DNA from: Excoecaria cochinchinensis
Taxonomy: Eukaryota; Streptophyta; Magnoliopsida; Malpighiales; Euphorbiaceae
Reading direction: 5' to 3'
Assembly (NCBI GenBank): GCA_947683425.1
Contig: CANTUQ010000159.1
Location: 1,240,001-1,304,000 of the forward strand
DNA length: 64,000 nucleotides
Shown here one piece after another: positions 23,386-35,945 of this stretch. Within the stretch, counting starts at the first letter, position 1, and each line of letters begins with the position of its first letter. A model generated the notes under the pieces. The model was not told where the DNA came from, made no database searches, and was given only the letters and a program-made list of their open reading frames with translations. Position numbers and translations under genes: made by a program.

Positions 23386-24926
23386 CAAGAAAAGACAAAA
23401 GGAAAGAAAATAAATTAGAAACACAATAAATAAAAATAAATTCTTAAATAAATAAATACATGCGTACTGGAAAAAATATAAATAAAAAGAACCTAGAGCA
23501 TATAAATGACAGAAAAATAATATTGCATGCTAAAAAACAAGAAATTAAAATAAGTCATGTAATATAACACAAAAGGAAAAAAAACATGTATGAAAAGAAC
23601 TAAACCTAACAATCTAAAAGGTCACAGATGACCAGGAAGAAAAGAGGGACGGACGGCCAAAGAGCGAGCGACAAGAATGAAAGCCCCTGCTATGTCCTGT
23701 CACTCGCTGTGAGTGACAGGCATCGCTCAGGCTTTCTTCCCATGGCTCGCACCCTAAGCGCATTCCCAAGAGCAGAAACGTGAATTTAATTGATTTTCAT
23801 ACCAAAATAAACCTAAACACCCATATAATAACCTAAAAACACAATAAAATCACACCTACAACTCCAGGAACATGATAAAATCACACCTACAACTCCAGGA
23901 ATTATTTAGATCATGAAAAACTGAAGATAATAAAAATCACATATTCAACTATAAGAAAACATAAAAATGCATTGATGTATATAAACCTACAAACATGCCT
24001 TTCTACATGATTCTTAATTATTTTCAATCAATCATGGCATATTAATCCTAAAATCACAAAAATCAAATAGATCATTATCTCAAATAATGGATCTAAAAAA
24101 AACATCTGCATGTTACTTAATTGATTTTAAACAAAGAGAAAATAGGAGACTGGGCCCAAAATATTACTCTTAGTGTGTTTGGTTACAAGAAACAAAGAGA
24201 ACCGCGCTTTGTATCCTCTCATTGGATTTCATAAGAAGAAGAAGATCCTTAGAAAAAGAAAAATCTATTCTCTCATTTTCGAACACACTTTTCAAAAAAC
24301 CTCCCCCCCCCCCTTTTTTTTGTGTTTTTATCCATTTTTTTCAAAAATGGAATTCCCTTGATTTTAGAGGAAAAATCGCTCCTAAAATCTTTTTCCAAAT
24401 TTTGAAATATTTTTTCCAAATATATTCCAAGTCTAATCCCAAAAATATGTTTAAAAAGATCCCAAAAATTTGATCCAAAAAATTTATTTTAAAGGATTCA
24501 AATCTTCCCGCTGTCTTCCCACCACAGACAGGCAGCACTCTCTCCCACGAATGGGTGGCATTGAAAGTGAAATTAAAATTACAAATTGCTTTTTTGTCAT
24601 GACTCAACTAACTTGTGGCCGTGACTCAGCGAGTTATGGGCGCGACTTAGCGAGTCACGGGCAGGAAGGGAGACGGGCATAGAGCCTACCAGCGAAAGAT
24701 GGGTAGAGCAAACAAGGTGAAATATGGGTGTCTGTCGATCAAAAAAATGCTAAAATTTGCAATTAAACCTCATTTTAGCTCTAGAAAAATGCAAAAGGGC
24801 TAAGCCCGAAAGATTTGTGAAAACCGAGGATGAGGACTGGCACGTCCATTCTCCACCTGTAACATACGTAACATCATCCTCATTAGATAATTTTGATCTG
24901 GGCTGTCTCGGGACCCGGTATCTACA
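23386..24926 (-). repeat. LTR remnant J, Tat-type head
   Basis: The right end reads, on the minus strand, TGTAGATACCGGGTCCCGAG followed by GATCAAAATTATCTAATGA, close to the head of A, B and C. A GC-richer patch at 24603-24680, about 246 bp inside, contains alternating TGACTCGCTAAGTCGCGCC-like words. A perfect 10-bp stem with a 5-base loop is at 23696-23720. The left end is not recognisable. No coding sequence. Confidence 0.6.
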
Positions 24927-25236
24927 ATGTCTACATTATTTCCCACGAAAATTTGATTTAGAGAACATTTCAATATCTTGTCGACTTACAGACAACCTGG
25001 GCTGACTAGGACCAACATCATTTACACATAATTATTGACTTCCCTCGACATTTTCCATGTGAAATTCATCATTTGTATCTTGATTACTGGGTGCATACGT
25101 AGGTAGATTAGCTCCTGTAGCTCCCTCAGCCGCTACAATAATTAATTCCACCAAGATATAATCATCTATCTCCTTAAATTTTCATATATCATCTCAATGT
25201 CATCGTTATCCACCAAATTCACTAACGTCCAACATA
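24927..25236 (-). pseudogene. Possible Mutator-like transposase N-terminal scrap
   Basis: On the minus strand, two frames linked by a shift read WTLVNLVDNDDIEMIYENLR and then a stretch with VAAEGATGANLPTYAPSNQ, followed by acidic residues. Low-complexity acidic segments after a PB1-like region are usual in MuDR-type transposases, but the piece is too short to be sure. It lies between LTR remnant J and the end of K's LTR, so it may be the oldest layer here. Confidence 0.3.
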
Positions 25237-25239
25237 ATG

Positions 25240-26646
25240 ATTGTTAGGTGCTAAATCTGCAAGCACACGGTTTACCGATTTTAGTACTTAAGATATCATT
25301 CCCACGAGGAATGTATATTGATTATTACTCACTATTACTACTTGAATTTAATCTTGTTTACAACTCTTAAATTCCAATTGTGAAATTACTCTACTTAATG
25401 AAGTACAAAAGCTAAAACACTAATTCAACCTAGTTATTGGTATTCAAAGAAGACAATTTAGATGATGAAGAAATAATAATTATGAAAATTGATTCCATCT
25501 TTTTTAATGTAATTATACTCTTATAAGCAGGCCAAATTGGAATAATGTTCTAATCCACTATCTCGACATGAACTAGAGTGCCTAAGACATGCAATTACAA
25601 TGCCAATCTTTAATTCTCATTAATGAACTAGTTAATTCCAATCACATATTCGAAAATTAGTTACCAGTTTATAGCAATTATCTTAACATACTAATTTTCA
25701 AGCAATGTTTTGATAATGAATTTCTATTAGTTATAAGACAAAGTACATCTCTCGACTACACTTTAACTTATATAGATAATTCAATAATACCAATAGAGAA
25801 TTCTGCATTAAAAGACTATTAACATTAATGAAAATAAAAATATCAATAACATCATTCAAGTTTCCTAAATATCATTCATTTAATTATAGAGAAGAAAGAA
25901 ATAAATAAAGAGAAAGTAGAAAGAAATCTCTCAACTGTTTTCCTAAACTCTTAAAAGAAATCTTCTTCTCCTTGTGTCTTCTTCTTTAAAGTTATACTAA
26001 AAACTGTTCTTAACTTTTTACAATCTAAGAAATTAAATTGTTCTTCTCTAAAAAATTCAACAACCCCAATTGTTCAGCCATTTCCTTCTTAAATATGTCC
26101 CCAAACTTGATGTCTTTTCAAGTGTCTTTACAAGAGTACACAACCCTCGGTGAAAATATGCGAGATTTGAAATAACTATTCAAAATAAACTACCCAATGG
26201 CTAGTTCTGTCATGCTTGCGACGCCTGTCGCGCTCGCGATAGAACACAAGTTTCTCTTCCTTGACTTTCTTCAGCTGCGTTAACTCCCTTCTTTCTCTTT
26301 GTACCGTTTCGCTCGCGACAGAATGTGGCACCTTCTTGCTTAGCTCTTCCTTCTCCTCTTCCTTACCTTTTACTTGCTTCATATGTCGCGCTCACGACAA
26401 TACCTCTTCTTTCAGACCCAAAGCTGCCCATTCTCCACATCTTCTTCAACTTTACCTACTACATACACAAATCCTCGAAACACATAAAAGATACCATATT
26501 TCACACAAAAACTAAACTACAACCCATTAAACTTAAGCTAAAAACATTCAATAAAAACACACCATATTTCACACAAAAACTAAACTACAATCCATTAAAC
26601 TTAAGCTAAAAACATTCAATAAAAACACACAAAACTAGATACATCA
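25240..26646 (-). repeat. Element K 3' LTR (Athila type)
   Basis: In element orientation it starts TGATGTATCTAG at 26646, directly after a polypurine tract, and ends near 25240 (the left end is ambiguous by a few bases). Near the left end it has the phrase ATCATTCCCACGAGGAAT, common in Athila LTRs. At 26205-26400 it has several TCGCGCTCGCGA-type words. No coding sequence in the 1.4 kb. Confidence 0.65.
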
Positions 26647-27269
26647 ATTCCCCACACTTAAATCTTTGCTTGTCCCTAAGCAAACTTTCAAATGCAAAGA
26701 CACAAAACCACAATAAAGTAAACAACCATAACACACAAACCAACATGGAGCTCCTTATACTCAAGAATCACACTTAAATGGCAAATGAAAGAAACCTCCT
26801 CTTACAATTACCAGCCTTTGTCAACAAATCCCCAAACAATATCATGGATCCACTAAGTTTAATATTAATGTACAACCAATCAGATAAACATGAGAATGCA
26901 AAGAACAAGAGTGTATATTTCTCAAATACCACATTTTTTACAACATGTAATCAAGCATGGCCAATATCACAAAGTGCAGAGCCACCCACTCCTATATTTG
27001 ACCTCACACCGCTCAAGTGTTTAGTAGCTATTGTTTCACTCATATTTCCTCATACACCACTACACACCATAAGCTTGTGTCAAGTAAAAATCTCCCCCAC
27101 TAGTCTAGAATGATGCATAAAATCAAAGGGTCTTATTAAAGGTTGTAACTTGGCTTAGGTAAAGGTGGGAATAACTTTTGGTTAAATAGCTCAAATGGTG
27201 AAAAGAAAAGCACTTACCACATCAAATGAGACTTCTAATTATAAAGCATAGCACGATACATATGATATC
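26647..27269 (-). other. Element K polypurine tract and 3' untranslated region (inner part)
   Basis: The first bases, on the minus strand AAGTGTGGGGAAT, form the polypurine tract next to the LTR, preceded by GGGACAAGCAAAGATTT, a signature of Athila elements. The sequence to 27269 is noncoding; the same region continues at 59311 beyond the G insertion. The last five bases, ATATC (27265-27269), are the duplicated target of G. Confidence 0.75.
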
Positions 27270-29625
27270 TGTAACACCCCTTACTTATACGTAAGGGAAC
27301 TCACCCGCAAGGGAGAGTGAGACCCCGCATAGATAAGGGTGTCACCAAAATGAACCACAAACATGCATATAAATAATGAAATAAACATAATAAATTAAAA
27401 TATTTTACATCTGAAAGAACAAGCTCAAAACTGCCAGCAAAAAATCTCAAATCTCTTTCATTGATATAACTGAATATTCACAACAAAAAAGATATAGAAG
27501 TACAAAATTTGTCTTTACAACCTTACAAAAATATACAGCAGGAGGATTACAACAACAAAAAGGAACTACAAAGATTATGCAAAAAGATACAATAAACAAA
27601 ACATAAATCCCTTCAAAAGCTCTCCTACTGTATGTGTTGGCCTAGACTGCCGCTGACCTTCCAAAATCTCCACAGCTTTCGTACCTGCATGGATAGAACA
27701 TCTGTGCTAAGCGATAACGCTTAGTGGGGAAACAAAAGATGAACGAGCAATCACAATGACCGTTAAGGCAAAAGACATGCGTATATCACAAGCATATCAA
27801 AATTCCATTTGAGCATAATAACGTTATATCATGCACCACATTCACAATAGTTCCACAACATATACTCATTAATATACCAAGATCACATTCATATAAGAAT
27901 CACACATACGCCTACAAACTCTGAGTAGCAGATAACGAGTGAACACATTAGTACCCGTGGGTACGGTCAAAAGAAATTTCTTTATTTTCATCCAAAAACA
28001 TTTTCACATTGAGGATCTTAAACAAGATCTGAACACATTAAGGATTACGAGGACCTAAATGGTGACCTGATCAGGGTCCAGAACACATTGGAGCTGTAGC
28101 TAACAGAACTCTTTAGGCATGCCTAACTATCCACTAACTTGACTCTTGCAGGCCATGCATAAAATAACACATGTAACACATATATATTGAATCTCATAAA
28201 AAGATCATACACAATTGTATTTGCATCTCAAAATTAAACAAGCATGCCAAATAACATAAAAAGAAATAGAAAAACAAAGCAGGGGACTGTCGCGCTCGCG
28301 AAGGGTGTCGCGCCCACGATAGAGGCGAAACTCGCCTACTGCTGCTCTCGTAACAGCCCTCACGCTCACGCGAAGAAGGGCTGGCAAGGCTCTGTCGTGC
28401 TCGCAACATGGGTCGCGCTCACGACAAAGGGCGGGGAGGTTACTGTCACGTTCACGTGCCTAGGCGCGCTCGCAACAGCAATCAGCTTGGTAGAACTGAA
28501 CTCACCATCGCGCTCGCGCCCGCGACAAGAGCCCTTCTTTGTAGGAGCTTTGATAACCGGGCTCTGTCGTGCTCGCGACATAGTTGATTTCCAGCTCCCT
28601 CAGCCAAAAATCTACAGAAACTCATGGCCTAAAACCAACCCAACTTGTAATAGGCTCATCAAACTTCAACACAATCCAAATCAAGCATTCGATACATATT
28701 ATACTACGTAAAACCCACATTATATTCTAATTTAATGTATTAAATCATCAAAATGAATAATCACAAATCCAAGTACTCTAAACCCAGAATTTTCTGTCAT
28801 CAATATGCCCAATTCATGTTCAAATTCAAATCTACTATCAATTCAACAAATCAATTCAATTAATCAACTCATACCTCAATTAAGCACACTATCATTTCTA
28901 TCTCAATTTTTTACCAACCAAAATAGAAATTCAAGGATTAAAATGCAAATCAACCAAATCCCAAACCTTGAATATCCTAAACTCCTTAAGCTCAAACCAC
29001 AACACTTCCTCCAACCTTTTCTTTACCCTTGGGTTCCTTAGATGGAATCTCTGTCAAACAAACCCTAAAACACACAAACAACACAACTTAATCCAAGACC
29101 ATAACATACACCCACATTCCCAAACGGGAGCAAAAAGAAAAGAAGAAGAAGAAGAAGAAGAAGAAGAAGAACTTACCCAAAACTGGAAATTTTCCAAAAC
29201 CAACTCAAAATTCACAAGTTGCATAGAAGATCAAAGGAACAAGAAATGCGAAGAAGAGAAGAAGAAGAGGAAGAGAGAGGCAGCAACGGGAGCAGGCAAT
29301 TATTGTCCCTCACGTGCCCTCTCCATCCTTATCTACCCCTCCATTTTCTCTTTCTTCCACTTGTCAAGTTCTTAAGGCGGTGTTGGCAAATTTCCATTCT
29401 AATCCTTCTTCTTTTCTTCACCACACAATCAAATCACATAATTAAATAAAATCATGCAATTAACTCCTAAAACACACACAAACACATGCTCAATCTACTA
29501 GGGTGGGAAACTGTAATGGGCCGAATATCGGGTCAGTAGTAATCAGTGAAATCTGTAGAGTATGTAGTGTGAATTTCAGGTGAAAATATCAGTAATGAGG
29601 TCCTAAAAGACAGAAGAGAAGAAAG

Positions 29626-29678
29626 GTTAAACGTGTTCAAGTCAAGGAAGCCTCTGATGGGTGACTTCTCGGGAACCC
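29626..29678 (+). other. 5S rRNA-like internal-promoter block in LTR F
   Basis: GTTAAACGTGTTCAAGT, 13 bases, then GATGGGTGACTTCTCGGGAA. This follows the order of the plant 5S rRNA A-box and C-box with one base less between them. It begins 114 bp after the LTR start, the same place as in D. Confidence 0.65.
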
Positions 29679-32600
29679 AAAAGTGAAAAATATTTTATTA
29701 GACTATTGGAAAGTACAAGTTATAAGGAGTCTAGTGGTATAATTAGGAGTAAAAATCAGGTCAAATAGGTCCCCAAAAGTCAAACTGAAGAAAAGCCTCT
29801 GGTTCGATTCAAATAGTAATAAGGTTTGACCGAGTCTTTAAAGACAGTAAATGACCTCCGAAAAGTTATCTGAAGGTATAAATGGACTTAGAATAGTGTG
29901 TATAACAGTTTGGTGGTGAAAAAGTAGTTTTATGGTGACACTGAAAAATGGATGAATTAGATCAGTTCAATTGAACCGGTCCGGATAAGGACCCTGAATG
30001 AGATGGAACGAAGGTTAAATGAGTTATTAAGAGTAAAATTAAGGTTAAAGATGAAAAGTGAACCGAACCAAACCGGTTCAACAAGTGAACCGGACCGGTC
30101 GGACCAGTTAACTTTGCTTTGACTAGTTTGGCCAAAGTTCGACCGGACTCTAAATGGAGTTATGAACCTCAGAAAAATTATCTGAAAGCATGAATTTGCT
30201 TGAAATATTATGGAGAATTAAATGGTAATGAAAATTAAATTTTTTGGTGAGACAGAAAATTGAGTTATCGGACCGGAAAACGGTCTCTGATTGAGCTCAA
30301 ATTTTACATGGAGGCTAAATTATATATTTTAGGAATTATAGAATTTATTTTGGGAAGAATTGAGCTTGAAAAGTGGGAAAAATTATTTTTGGTTGGAAAA
30401 TAGGCTTAAATTACCTAAATGGGCTTTTGGTTTGGCACAATTGATTGGCCCATGATTTGGCCCATTAGGAGAGGCTACATAAAGGCTGGAATATCAGATT
30501 TCTCTAGAGAAATCCCTAGAATTCCAGCAGTTCTCCTCCTCCTCCATAAGGCATAATTGTTCATCTTATTTTTTCCTCCATTTTCTTCAATTCTCTCTTC
30601 ATCTCTCCCCAAATCCAAGCCTCCTAAGCAAATTTTAGCCTCTCTAGAATCTTATGGTGGTGATTAGAGTTCATTTGGAGTGGAAAAAGAGGGAGAAAAT
30701 AAGTGAAAGAGTTTATATATCAAATTGAGGTATGTAAAGTTAATATTTTTAAATTGGTTTAAAGGTTCCAATATGTATTTTAGGATATGTAGATGATGTT
30801 TATATAAATATATTACATAAAGGAAGAAAATTTATGGTGATTTCTTTGGATTGTATATTCGGCCACTTAAGGAAATCAAAGGAGGTGATGGTGTTTCAAG
30901 GAGTAAAGGCATGGAAAGCATGCTTATGATGTGGAAATAAGAAAATAAGGTTAGTGGATACAATATCCTCCTTTTTCCATGTTAAAATTATGTTTTCTAG
31001 TTATGTTTAAACATAAAGTATATGAAATATGCATGTTTAATTGAATCAAACCATATCAACATGTTTAGGAAGGTTAAAAATGATGATATGAATGCTTAAA
31101 GTGAGAAAATAAAATTTGTATGAAAAGATACTATGTAGGCCAAATGGGTTTCATGTGATTTCCATGTGATATGATCATGTTTATGGCATGTTTATGATGT
31201 ATACATGATATTTGGCATGAGATCTATCTAATGGCATGTGTTAGAGGATGTGAAAATGTCATGATGTATGATGTATGTATGTGGCCGAATGGTTATCATA
31301 TGTAAAGGTATGATTTTGATAAGTTTTAATGAAAAATAATGGCATGGCTATGTTATTCAACATGTAGATGACATAAATAAATATTAAAGTTGATAAAAAG
31401 AATTAATGGTAAAAAGTTAATATGTTGGCCGAATGTGTGCATGTATGTATACATGTGTACCATGATAGAATAATGAGCTTTTATGGCATGTGATGGTATG
31501 CTGATGATAATTACATGTATAATGATTGACTTGTATGAAAAAGAATGGAATAATATGATGAAATTGCATGAAATATATGAATGGTAACTTCAAGATGTGA
31601 AAAATGGATTATTGATGCCCTATGTAGTATTCTGGTAGTGAATTCTAGTTCAGGATATGTTGGCTAGCCATAGAAACATAAGATCGGGGGTGTGAGCATG
31701 ACGTCTCACTTTTCTGTAGGCTAATAACGGTCCTACCTCACTGTATTTAAAAGTTAAAATGTTTTGAAAAGTATTTAGAGATAGGGGTGGTCCCTTGGGA
31801 TTCCTCTAGTATATATTAAAGACTAAAGTGATCTTTCGGGGTCCTTCAGGTTATTCTAGCCTTTGGATGTTCATATCTCGTTTATCCTGATCATAGATGT
31901 CTGCTAGTATTGTACAGGGGGCAATTTGGTAAAAATGAGCTTAAAATGTTTAAATTGTGATCAAAGTGATACTTGCATGAAAAATGGACATAATAGGAAT
32001 TATGTAAAAAGTTTGAGGACATAATGGTAATTTTGTCCACATGTATGTTATTAAAGGTTAATGAGTGTAAAAATGTCATTAATTGGTTAAATGTGAAAAT
32101 TGGTAACTATTTAAGGACTAAAAGGTAATTTGGCATGAAATTGATAATTGGAGGGCAAAAACGTAATTTGCATGTTGAGTAATGTAAAATGGTAAAGGAA
32201 AATGAATTAATGGCATTATGGTAATTTTGGTAAAGTTTAAGGACCTAATTGAAATTTTACCACATTTAGGGACAAAATGGAGAATATGGATTTTTATGCG
32301 TGTTAAATTGTGTAAATGCCTTTAATTAAGTGATTTAATGGTAATTTGCTTGTTAATTAATAAATTAAATAAACTAATAAATTAACTTGGTGGCACAATT
32401 GTAAATAAAAGTAAGAAGAAGAGTAAAATTGTAATTTAGTAAAAGTTTAGGGGCATTATGGTAACTATATTAATTATGCTATTAAATTTATTAGAAATAA
32501 TGATAAATGAGAAAATAAGTGAAAATGGGACTAAATTGGAAGAAATAGAAAGTTTAGGGGTAAAATAGTAATTTTACACCTAATGGATAAGAATGGAGTA

Positions 32601-34064
32601 AGTTAGGTAAAAAGTGTAACTTAAGGGTTAATTATGTAAATAAATAAAAATATAGGGTTAAAATGGTATATTGGCATTAAAGTGGTTAAGTAGGGATTAA
32701 ATTGTAATTTGGTAAATGTTAAAGGTTAAAGATGGAAACTAAGAATATATAAAGGTAAAAAGGTAATTAATAGTAATTTAAGGGTAATTTGGTAATTAAG
32801 TGAAGTAAGGGACTTAGATGGAATTATGGTAAAAGTTAGGGATGTAATTGGAATTATTGGAAAAGATGAGGACCTAAATGCAAATATGTAATTTTATGTG
32901 TACTATATATGTTTATTTCCTTAATTGAGTGATTTAATTGACATTAAGAATATTTTTGCATGTATAGAAATTAAATGAATTAAATATTGGGATAATTGAT
33001 ATTAAATGTATTATTTATATTCATGAGGCATGCATGTGAATTTAGTTTAGTGGATAGTTAATTATACTAAGGACTTAATGATTTTAAGTAAAGATTATAA
33101 AGATTATTACATGTAAATAATTGAATAAGTAAATAATTGTTCTAGGGCAAAATTGTAATTTTAGTAATGTTTAAAGGACATAGGTGTAAAATAGTCCAAG
33201 AATAATAAGTCTATAAGGATGAAGTGGCAATTGCAGGGTAGATAATAAATGAAGATGACAATAAGTAAATTAATGGCATTGCTGTAAATTAGTGAGAAGT
33301 TTAGAGATTAAATAGCAAATTGACGATAGCAATATAAATTTAAGGATTAAAATGTAATTAATAAGTACTATGAATGATAACTGTATTATTGCATATAAAT
33401 GAAGAAATTTACAATAAGAGTAATTATAATGATGGTATTAACTCTAACATTAAAGTTTATGTCAATATTTAAATTAAGGTAAAGACACAAGTATATAACT
33501 GTTAATATTAATAATAATATTGGCAATAGACAAATAATATAAATTGCAACAATGAGTAGTGGTAAAAAGATAAAATAGGTTATTATATATATATATATAA
33601 GGTAAATGAATTATCAGAAGTAATTAAAAGATAGTGTAAGATAATTAACAAGTAGTATGACTATGAGCTAGTTATCTGGAAATAAAATAAGTAGAATTTA
33701 AAGTCCTTAGTATATAGTGCACATGAAAGTAAAAATGTTAATAGATAATCGAAAAGTATTGGAAGGTTAGGGTAATAATGAGTCATAAAACCTTATAACT
33801 GAAGGAAGTTAGGATTGTTAGTAAAATGTCCAAAGCTAAATAGGAAACAATGTAAATGTGTTTTGATTACAACTTTAATCATGGTGCTGTAAAAGAAGCG
33901 ATTAAATGAAAAAATAGTAATGTAAGCATAAAGCGTAAAGAAGATTGGTATTAATAGAATCGAGCAAGGGGCATAATGAAGGAACGATAACTGTTCTAGC
34001 AAAAAATTTAGTAATTGATGTTGTACCTAAATATGACTGAATATTAAATAGTGGACTGAACATA

Positions 34065-35926
34065 TGTAGACACCGGGTCCCGAGCAGCCTTGATCAGGAT
34101 TACCCGATGATGAAATTTAGCTACGCCGGCTTATAGGCAAAAAGATTGGAGCTCGGAAGTGATTTTCCTTGTCTTTTTGATGAGTAAAAAGTGTATTTTA
34201 AAAATATTTTAAAAATTTTTAAAATTATTTTGGAGAAGAAAAAAGCGTGTTTTAGGTTGAGGGTTTTTGTAAAAAAAAAAAAAAGGTATTTTTTGCCAAG
34301 GGCGTCGCTCGTTTCGTGCGCGCGCCCACTTTTGCCCCATTTCGCCGAGTTTTCGCCCCCCACTCATTTTTTAACGATTTTGGACGGATTTTGGGTGGTT
34401 TTTGGGTAGTTTTTGAGTGTTAAAAGTGGAGAAAAAATTCAGAACGAGAGGAGGACGAATTAGAAAGATTTTGGAGAGGAAAAATCTGAATTTTTGAGCT
34501 CTTAATACAAAAAATCAATCTTACACACTTGCTTCCAAAGGTGATTTTTCAAGTTTCCAAGTTATTTTTCAAGCATTTTTCACAAGGAAAAGACAAGGAA
34601 TTCAACACTTCTACCTTCAATTCTTCAAGATTAAATTTGAGGGTAATTATTCATGGCTTAACTCCTTAATTCTCTTGTTGATTTTAATTTCTTTTGTTTC
34701 CAATTAACTTTTAAACATGTAAATTCTCTTAGTCCCCACATTCTTCTTATTATTTTATCTTCAATTGTTCATATAACAAGTAAACTCTTTTAAATCCCAT
34801 TATATTTTCCTGTCAAATTGTTTTTTACACATATCAGTATTTTAATTTTTACTCATAGTCGTTATTATAATTATTTATTTGATATGTGGAGCATGGTTAA
34901 TATTTTTTATTCTTATGTATGTTAAATTGCATCATAATTACTTTTATGCATGTTATAATATTTTATGCAAGTTATATTTCCATTACACATATTATCTTTT
35001 ATGTCACATTATTTTTTTGGATTAATTTCTAACATGAATTTCACTTTTATTTTTGGTTGCAAATCATTATTTTATTCTCATTTGAGCATCCATGCACGCG
35101 AAGGAGGAGATGTGGGGTTTGGTATTTTCATTGCACATTTTAATTCTCATTTTGTTTATGTTTTTTTAATTTCCTTGTATATATTCAATAAATAAAGTGG
35201 TTTTTTTATGCATGCCTAAATAAAAATCATAAAAATATTTCTACTAAATTAACTTGGATTTTTTCATAATAAATGGGACCAATGTCCTAGTTTTCATCCC
35301 AAGTAAAATCACCACGTTCAAAATATTTTCTTTAAATACACATGCGGGGACCAAAGTCCTCATAATTAATAAATTCCCCGGTTTTATGTATGTTTGTACT
35401 TTTTTTAAATGGGAGTTGTCTTCCGCTCCTAGTATTATTGTAATTTACTTTTAATATTTTATTGCTTTCGATGTGAATATTTTTGCCTTTTAATTAAAAT
35501 TGTATCGTGTGGAGAGAGAGCGAACTAATAAACTCAAAACCAAATTGTAAAATTAATCAAGGTAGAAATAGATGAGAAGTCCCGAACCCATCTCTGGTCT
35601 TTGGGCTCAAAGAGGCTAGAGGTTTACCCTGCAAGACACCTCTTGTGTCACGAGACTTAGACATTAATCCTAGGCTCCTTTGGGAGAGAGCTTTACCCTC
35701 CAAGACCCCTTTGGTTGGCCCAAAATGGATAATAAGCGCAGTCTTAGGCTCTCCGAGGCGAGAGAAACTTTCCCAATGTTTTATTGGGTGGCGACTCCAT
35801 GAAACCTCCTTGTTGCCCAAAATAGACGCACTTGTAATTCGTTGCAAGTTGTCAACGGACCTCAAATGCCCGATCGCCCTCGAGCGGGCAGTCATAGGGG
35901 CGGCCGTGGGTCCGGCGCGCGTCACA
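34065..35926 (+). repeat. Element A 5' LTR (1.86 kb)
   Basis: TGTAGACACCGGGTCCCGAG ... GCGCGCGTCACA. It pairs with 44867-46456 plus 58387-58720. The two copies differ mainly in the GC-rich island, which here is short (about 34300-34330) and about 75 bp longer in the 3' copy, and by an ~11-bp indel just after it. A PBS-like TGGCGACTCCA lies at 35789-35799. Confidence 0.95.
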
Positions 35927-35927
35927 G

Positions 35928-35945
35928 TGGCGACTCCACTGGGGA
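35928..35945 (+). promoter_or_regulatory. Element A primer binding site (tRNA-Arg)
   Basis: TGGCGACTCCACTGGGGA complements the 3' end of plant tRNA-Arg(ACG) with one mismatch and lies one base after the LTR. tRNA-Arg priming is described for Ogre/Tat elements. Confidence 0.85.

Noticed and set aside
23690..24931. ATGTC as the target duplication of LTR remnant J (right copy 24927-24931)
   Set aside because: A left copy near 23693 is off by one base from any TG end and sits in a palindrome. I take it as chance.
28244..28711. Open frame of 155 codons
   Set aside because: It lies in solo LTR G over the TCGCGCTCGCGA cluster. It has no recognised domain, and the opposite strand is also open.
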